DNA of 64,000 bases from Polaromonas sp. JS666 (GTDB lineage Bacteria; Pseudomonadota; Gammaproteobacteria; Burkholderiales; Burkholderiaceae_C), in the NCBI RefSeq assembly GCF_000013865.1, contig NC_007949.1, positions 62,001 through 126,000 on the forward strand. The letters are read 5' to 3'. The position numbers were made by a program, and so were the translations under genes. Within the stretch, counting starts at the first letter, position 1; the number at the start of each line of letters is the position of its first letter. Under the pieces are notes generated by a model. The model ran no database searches. It saw only the letters and a program-made list of their open reading frames with translations, and was not told where the DNA came from. Positions 59,115 to 64,000 of the stretch are shown here, one piece after another.

Positions 59115-59692
59115 CGCTGAGTTTTGATGAACGACTGAATCAAATCCTACCGCGGGTGACCTCGCGGGATTTTCTCGACAGCAAGGGCTTAGGGAACGAA
59201 ATCGGGTTCTGGATCTTCGACTACCCGCCCGACCACGAAATGGCGGTGCGTGACTTCATCTCGGGCATCCTATTGCCTGCGCTCGTCAAGCGCCAACCAC
59301 CCATTAACGCCGGGACAGTCGATCTTCTCCAATTGGTAACAGGGTTGCTGGAAGAGCGCAAGTTGCTCGACAAAGCAATTGAAATGCAGCAAAGCAAGGG
59401 CGACGACAGCACACTTGCCGCGCTGCGCTCCGTGCTCAAAGAGGACAAGCTCGCCCAGAAGATTTCCACCCAATTCGACATTCGCGGTCTCGACCTCATG
59501 ATTATTTCCGGCGTGGGCAGCGTCTACCCCATGCTCAGAACCCACACCTTGCTTTCGGCCCTGCATCCCATCATGGGCAACACGCCGCTGCTGATGTTCT
59601 TTCCGGGCCGTTACGACGGGCACTCCCTGCGCTTGTTCAATACGTTGGCGGAAGACCACTACTACCGGGCTTTCCGCCTGGTGCCCGAATAA
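59111..59692 (+). CDS. brxB: BREX protein BrxB (DUF1788)
   Basis: The 193-residue protein matches DUF1788: GFWIFDYPPDHEMAVRDFI near residue 30 and LMIISGVGSVYPMLRTHTLL, then GNTPLLMFFPGRYDG near the C-terminus. BrxB is needed for type 1 BREX defence, though its chemistry is unknown. It is coupled to brxA by ATGA, and brxC starts 54 bp on. Confidence 0.9.
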   Translation: MTLSFDERLNQILPRVTSRDFLDSKGLGNEIGFWIFDYPPDHEMAVRDFISGILLPALVKRQPPINAGTVDLLQLVTGLLEERKLLDKAIEMQQSKGDDSTLAALRSVLKEDKLAQKISTQFDIRGLDLMIISGVGSVYPMLRTHTLLSALHPIMGNTPLLMFFPGRYDGHSLRLFNTLAEDHYYRAFRLVPE

Positions 59693-59746
59693 ACTTGGCG
59701 TCCAGCACGGGTCGCAAACTACAGTTCATCAGGGAGAAACAAGAAC

Positions 59747-62700
59747 ATGAAAATCAGAGACCTTTTTCTCAAGCCAATCGACCGCCCCATCAATGGCGTC
59801 ATCAAAGCCGACCAAATGGACGCCGCCAGCGTCTGGCAAGAGCTGGAAGAATACGTTGTCACCAAGCAGATCAGCGACTACCTGCGCCGCTTCTTTGACG
59901 CCTACCTTGCCGCCATTGACCGCCCGCATGACGCCGCCATCACCGATCGCATGGGAGTCTGGGTTTCCGGTTTCTTCGGCTCGGGCAAGTCCCACTTCAT
60001 CAAGATCCTGTCCTACCTGCTGGAAAACATGGAGGCCACCAATCCCCAGACCGGGGAAAAGCGCCTTGCCAGCCAGTTCTTTGACCACCAAAAGATCAAA
60101 GACGCCATGCTGCTCGCCGACATCCAGCGTGCGGTGCAGGGCACGGCCGATGTCATTCTGTTCAACATCGACGCCAAAGCCGACAGCAAGTCCGATCGCG
60201 ATGCCATCCTGCAAGTCTTTCTGCGGGTCTTCAATGAAAAGCTGGGTTACTCGGGCGACTCACCTCACATTGCCGACATGGAGCGCCACCTCGTCGCCAA
60301 GGGTGCCTACGACGCCTTCAAAGCAGCCTTTGCGGCGTCCAACGGCAGCACCTGGGAACAAGAGCGTGACGCGGTTGATTTCCTGCGTGACGACGTGGTT
60401 GCCGCGCTCGGGCAGGTCCTGAAGATGACGCCAGAGTCCGCCAGCCAATGGTTTGACCGTGCCCGCGACGACTTCCGCATCAACATTGAGGGCTTTGCCA
60501 AGGTGGTCAACGACTACCTTGCGACCCGCGCGGCTAAGCACAAGGTCATCTTTCTGGTCGATGAGGTGGGCCAGTTCATCGGGGCCAATGCCCAGCTCAT
60601 GCTCAGCCTGCAGACCATCACCGAGCAGCTGGGCACCCAGTGCAAGGGCCGTGCCTGGGTCATCGTCACCAGCCAGGAAGACATCGACGCAGCCATCGGC
60701 GAAGCCAACAAAGCCAGGTCGCAAGATTTTTCCAAGATTCAGGGGCGCTTTCATACCCGGCTGTCCCTGGCCAGCAGCAACACCGATGAGGTCATAGGGG
60801 AGCGCCTGCTCGCTAAAACAGAGGCCGCTCATGTCCTCCTGCGTGATGACTTTGCGGGCAGGAGCGATGTCATCAATAATCAACTCGGGTTTGCCGGCAA
60901 TTCGGTCAGCTTGCGTGGTTATAAAGACACGGCCGAGTTTGTCGCTTGCTACCCGTTTGCCCCCTACCAGTTCACGTTACTGCAGAAGATTTTTGAGTCC
61001 ATCCGCAAGGTGGGCGCCACTGGCAAACACCTCTCGCGGGGAGAGCGTTCGCTGCTCGATGCCTTCCAGTCTGCCGCCACGCGCAATGCCGACCACAGCA
61101 CCGATGTGCTGGTCCCGCTGTACGACTTTTACCCGTCGATCGAGAGCTTCATTGACGGGGTGGCCAAGCGCTCCATTGATGAAGCTCCGCTCAACCCCGC
61201 GCTGCAGCCCTATGACAGCTTGCTCCTCAAAGCGATGTTCCTCATCCGTTATATCCCCGACATCGTCAAGCCAAACATCGACAACCTAGCCACCCTGTGC
61301 ATTGACCAGATCGACGCCGACAAGCTCGCCCTAAAGCGCAAGATTCAGGAGAGTCTGGCCCGCCTGGAGCAGCAGCGCCTGGTCAGCCGCAATGGTGACT
61401 TGTGGTTCTTCCTGACCAACGAAGAGCGCGATGTCGCACGCGAAATTGGCCACGTTGATGTCTCCGCATCTGAAAAGTCCCGGCTGCTCGCCGAGCTGAT
61501 TTTTGAGGAAATCCTGGGCAACCAAGCGAAGGTACGTCACCAGGGCACCAAAGCCGACTACGAGTTCAACCGCCTGCTCGATGGCGCTCCTTGGCGTCAG
61601 GCCAGTCATGCCCTGAGCTTTGAAGTGCTGACCCCGCTGGGTGATGAGTACGACAAGCTCCAGCCCGCCAAGTGCATTTTGCGCAGCAGCGAGGGAGCAG
61701 GGCGCGCCATCGTCCGTCTGGCCGAGGGTGAACGCCTCGACATCGAACTGGCGCTCTACCTGCAAATCGAAAAATACATCGTCAGTCCCAAGGCCGACCA
61801 TGCGACCCCGTCGCTCAAGCGAATCCTGGCTGATCGAAAAGACGAAAACCGCGAACGCCGGATGCGCTTGGTGCATCAGCTCTCAGATCTCATGACCACG
61901 GGCGACTTTTACGCCCTGGGCCAGCCGGTAGAGTTCAAGGCCGGCAGTCCCGCGACGGTGCTTGAGGCGCTGCTGAACTACCTCATTACCAATACCTACA
62001 GTAAGTTGCCTTACCTCAAGGTACGTCAGGCCGACCCAATAGCCGAGATCAAGGCCGTGCTTAGCGCTGATGACCTGGGCCAGCACGCGCTGGGGCTAGA
62101 CGGTGATGCAGGCAATGCGCTCGCCATCAAAGAGATGCGCGACTACCTGCAGCTGGCCGCCAGCCAAAATCGGGTGCTGTTGTCTGATGTGGTGGACCGT
62201 TTTGCCGGCATTCCTTGGGGCTGGAAGCCTGAGTGGGAAACCGTGTTGCTCATCGCTCGTCTGTTCATGGCTGGCGAGATCAAACTCATGCTGGAAGGCT
62301 CTGACCTTGATCCCCAATCGGCCGCAGAGCCTCTGACCAAGTCCGTCCGGTTCAAGCAGGTCTCCATCCTCAAGCGAAAAACGGCAGACGCCGGCGCCAT
62401 CAGACGCGCCCGCGAGCTTTACAAGGACCTGTTCAGCAAGCTCGGCCGCGAAGAGGAAGACAGCCTGGTGGCCGACTTCCGCGACCAATTCACTGAATGG
62501 CAAGCTGACCTCAAGAGCTACGCCCATACCGCCGCCACGCCCCATCACCCGGGTAGGGCCGACATCGATACCGCGCTGACCCGGATTTCCCAGCAACTCG
62601 CGGTTCGCGACAGCTTTGCATTCGTCGAGGCGCTGCTGGACGCCAAAGAAGTCTGGCTGGATACTGCGGACGACATCCACGACCTGGTCCACTTTTACAA

Positions 62701-63355
62701 AACCCAAATCACCGCCTGGCGCAAACTGCTCGATGGCTTGCGGGCTTTCGCAGACAACCGTGAAGCCCTCGACAAGGTGCCGCAAGCCGCCGCTGCGCTC
62801 GCCGAGCTGACCCAGATTCGCGACAATCCCAAGCCCTACGGGCAGATCAATCGCATCGAACCGCTGGTCGCCGCTGTCACTGCCGTCAACGAGCAGCTCG
62901 CCCAGGCCCGTCGCGAAAAGGCCCTGCTGTCCATCGACGCCAAGATTGCCGAGGTGCAAGCCAAGCTCGACGCCGTGGGTGCCACGCCCGAGTTGAGCAA
63001 TAAAGCCCTGCGCCCGCTGCAAGACCTCAAGACCCGCATTGCCAGCCAGACCAGCATTGCCCAGATCCTGTACCTGCAGGGCCAGGGCGGCGACGCGATG
63101 GACGACGCAATCGCCCTCATCGAAGAGGCCATGGCAAAGCTCTCTGCGGCCACGGGTGGCACCGCGAAACCCGTGCAGGCGGTCCAGCCTAATGTGGCCC
63201 CGCCGGTTGCAAAACCCACCCGCGTCGTCCGCGCCGCAGAACTCTCCAGCAAGACCTATCTTGAAACTGAAGCTGACGTGGACGCCTTTGTGGTCAAACT
63301 CAGGGCCGAGCTGCTGGCCGCCATTCACTCTGGACAAATGGCGCGGGTGCAATAG
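59747..63355 (+). CDS. brxC: BREX ATPase BrxC
   Basis: The 1202-residue protein starts MKIRDLFLKPIDRPINGVIK, as BrxC/PglY proteins do, with the Walker A GFFGSGKS at 75-82 and a Walker-B-like VIFLVDEVGQFIG near residue 268. Helical C-terminal parts follow. BrxC is the large P-loop ATPase of BREX, needed both for host methylation and phage exclusion. Full family length; no break seen. Usually pglX follows; here an antitoxin-type gene comes first. Confidence 0.95.
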   Translation: MKIRDLFLKPIDRPINGVIKADQMDAASVWQELEEYVVTKQISDYLRRFFDAYLAAIDRPHDAAITDRMGVWVSGFFGSGKSHFIKILSYLLENMEATNPQTGEKRLASQFFDHQKIKDAMLLADIQRAVQGTADVILFNIDAKADSKSDRDAILQVFLRVFNEKLGYSGDSPHIADMERHLVAKGAYDAFKAAFAASNGSTWEQERDAVDFLRDDVVAALGQVLKMTPESASQWFDRARDDFRINIEGFAKVVNDYLATRAAKHKVIFLVDEVGQFIGANAQLMLSLQTITEQLGTQCKGRAWVIVTSQEDIDAAIGEANKARSQDFSKIQGRFHTRLSLASSNTDEVIGERLLAKTEAAHVLLRDDFAGRSDVINNQLGFAGNSVSLRGYKDTAEFVACYPFAPYQFTLLQKIFESIRKVGATGKHLSRGERSLLDAFQSAATRNADHSTDVLVPLYDFYPSIESFIDGVAKRSIDEAPLNPALQPYDSLLLKAMFLIRYIPDIVKPNIDNLATLCIDQIDADKLALKRKIQESLARLEQQRLVSRNGDLWFFLTNEERDVAREIGHVDVSASEKSRLLAELIFEEILGNQAKVRHQGTKADYEFNRLLDGAPWRQASHALSFEVLTPLGDEYDKLQPAKCILRSSEGAGRAIVRLAEGERLDIELALYLQIEKYIVSPKADHATPSLKRILADRKDENRERRMRLVHQLSDLMTTGDFYALGQPVEFKAGSPATVLEALLNYLITNTYSKLPYLKVRQADPIAEIKAVLSADDLGQHALGLDGDAGNALAIKEMRDYLQLAASQNRVLLSDVVDRFAGIPWGWKPEWETVLLIARLFMAGEIKLMLEGSDLDPQSAAEPLTKSVRFKQVSILKRKTADAGAIRRARELYKDLFSKLGREEEDSLVADFRDQFTEWQADLKSYAHTAATPHHPGRADIDTALTRISQQLAVRDSFAFVEALLDAKEVWLDTADDIHDLVHFYKTQITAWRKLLDGLRAFADNREALDKVPQAAAALAELTQIRDNPKPYGQINRIEPLVAAVTAVNEQLAQARREKALLSIDAKIAEVQAKLDAVGATPELSNKALRPLQDLKTRIASQTSIAQILYLQGQGGDAMDDAIALIEEAMAKLSAATGGTAKPVQAVQPNVAPPVAKPTRVVRAAELSSKTYLETEADVDAFVVKLRAELLAAIHSGQMARVQ

Positions 63356-63386
63356 TGGGGCCTTGTCCAAGCGAAGGTGGTTAAGT

Positions 63387-63412
63387 GTCCAAAAATGGAC
63401 TACTATTAGTCC
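63387..63412. promoter_or_regulatory. Overlapping palindromes, putative antitoxin operator
   Basis: GTCCA-AAAA-TGGAC (63387-63400) overlaps GGACTA-CTAT-TAGTCC (63397-63412), 32 bp before the next start. Both share a GGAC/GTCC core. It would suit autorepression by the following gene. Confidence 0.6.
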
Positions 63413-63443
63413 AGTTTAAGACAACTTCTCAGGAGTTCGCACC

Positions 63444-64000
63444 GTGTCAACTACAACCTCCAGGACTCACACCGCAACCCGACGCGAACCGCAAGGCAGG
63501 ACCGTAAAGGTTTTGAAGGTGGGCAGCTCAGGAAAATCAGTGCCGTCTGCCCTGGTTTATCACCCAGGCAAGGGGGCGATCAGAGTTTTTACAGACTCCG
63601 TCTCCCGTGCCTCTCCGCTTTCGCTGGTGGAGCTCGAGCGGCAAGGCGTTCCTGCCCGGCTATTCAACGATCTGCGTGATGAGATGGGGTTGTCTTCGGC
63701 CCGAATGGGGGAGATTTTCAAGTTTCCACGGTCCACACTAGCCAGCAAGATTAAATCCAAGGCGCCTCTGACGGGCCGTGAGGGGCTGGCCACCATCAAG
63801 ATGGTCAAGCTGCTCGCCCAGGCGCAGCGCATTGTGGACAACAGCACCAGTGAGCAGGCAGAGGGTTTTGATACGGCGCACTGGCTTGGCCAGTGGCTCG
63901 AACAACCCCAGCCGGCGCTCAATGGCCTGCGCCCATCTGACCTTCTGGATACCGAGACGGGCACGCAGATGGTTCACCAATTGTTGGGCGCCATGGAGAG
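63444..64000 (+). CDS. DUF2384 (Xre/MbcA/ParS-type) antitoxin, 3' end off window
   Basis: The GTG start (63444) has AGGAG 8 nt upstream. The N-terminal ~55 residues are of low complexity. The middle has an HTH-like region (RLFNDLRDEMGLSSARMGEI, PRSTLASKIKSK). The C-terminal part ends in a LEQPQPALNGLRPSDLLDTE block, the signature of the Xre/MbcA/ParS toxin-binding domain. Such antitoxins pair with RES-domain or related toxins, which would be expected just past the window edge. Its place inside a BREX operon is notable. Confidence 0.85.
   Translation, partial: MSTTTSRTHTATRREPQGRTVKVLKVGSSGKSVPSALVYHPGKGAIRVFTDSVSRASPLSLVELERQGVPARLFNDLRDEMGLSSARMGEIFKFPRSTLASKIKSKAPLTGREGLATIKMVKLLAQAQRIVDNSTSEQAEGFDTAHWLGQWLEQPQPALNGLRPSDLLDTETGTQMVHQLLGAME

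Overview
The window looks like part of a large plasmid, or a plasmid-like integrative element, of a betaproteobacterium, most likely Burkholderiales (Comamonadaceae-like) judging from the GC-rich codon use and the style of the proteins. It carries its own maintenance genes: an actin-like ParM segregation ATPase running off the left edge (1-784) with a phased cluster of operator/centromere-like palindromes (863-959), and a Rep_3-type initiator (38368-39885) next to an iteron-like region (39898-40060). No rRNA, tRNA or CRISPR array was recognised.

Layout. 2.4-10.6 kb is a rightward accessory operon: tyrosine recombinase, small unknown genes, a gene interrupted by an IS5-family element, then NYN, phospholipase-D-type, VRR-NUC and MazG-like proteins. 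10.6-19.3 kb is a mosaic of modules separated by repeated non-coding segments. It holds a secreted unknown protein, an IS66 remnant, a Lamassu-like pair (Cap4-type nuclease plus SMC-like ATPase) and two gene-cassette-like units with attC-like sites. 19.5-24.2 kb has an AAA ATPase, a LexA-controlled umuDC pair and small genes. 24.5-30.9 kb is a four-gene, translationally coupled Wadjet/MksBEFG-type condensin operon in the unusual order SMC, MukE-like, MukF-like, Toprim. 31-34.7 kb holds a lipoprotein, a DUF1173 protein and two bactofilins. 34.7-38.3 kb is a second leftward cassette array. Both arrays start at copies of the same ~220-bp sequence, and no integron integrase is present.

40.4-55.1 kb consists mainly of small, mostly unknown genes (plus a DUF4942-type methyltransferase). 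At least fourteen of them, and one more at 23.6 kb, are preceded by the same kind of leader: a sigma70-like promoter where visible, a hairpin about 33 nt after the -10, a three-part GGGnnCC / CCC-loop-GGG / GGnnCCC element, and a final hairpin that hides the ribosome binding site. The primary sequences differ but the pairings are kept, so this looks like a repeated regulatory RNA family controlling a plasmid regulon. It is the most interesting signal in the window.

55.2-58.2 kb encodes a CqsS-like sensor kinase, a response regulator and a divergent helix-turn-helix protein. 58.5-64 kb is the start of a type 1 BREX locus (brxA, brxB, brxC) followed by a DUF2384-type antitoxin gene cut by the window edge. 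Overall, several anti-phage or anti-plasmid systems (Lamassu-like, Wadjet-like, BREX, and cassette genes with nuclease-like or deoxyribosyltransferase-like folds) travel with maintenance, SOS mutagenesis and cell-cell signalling genes.
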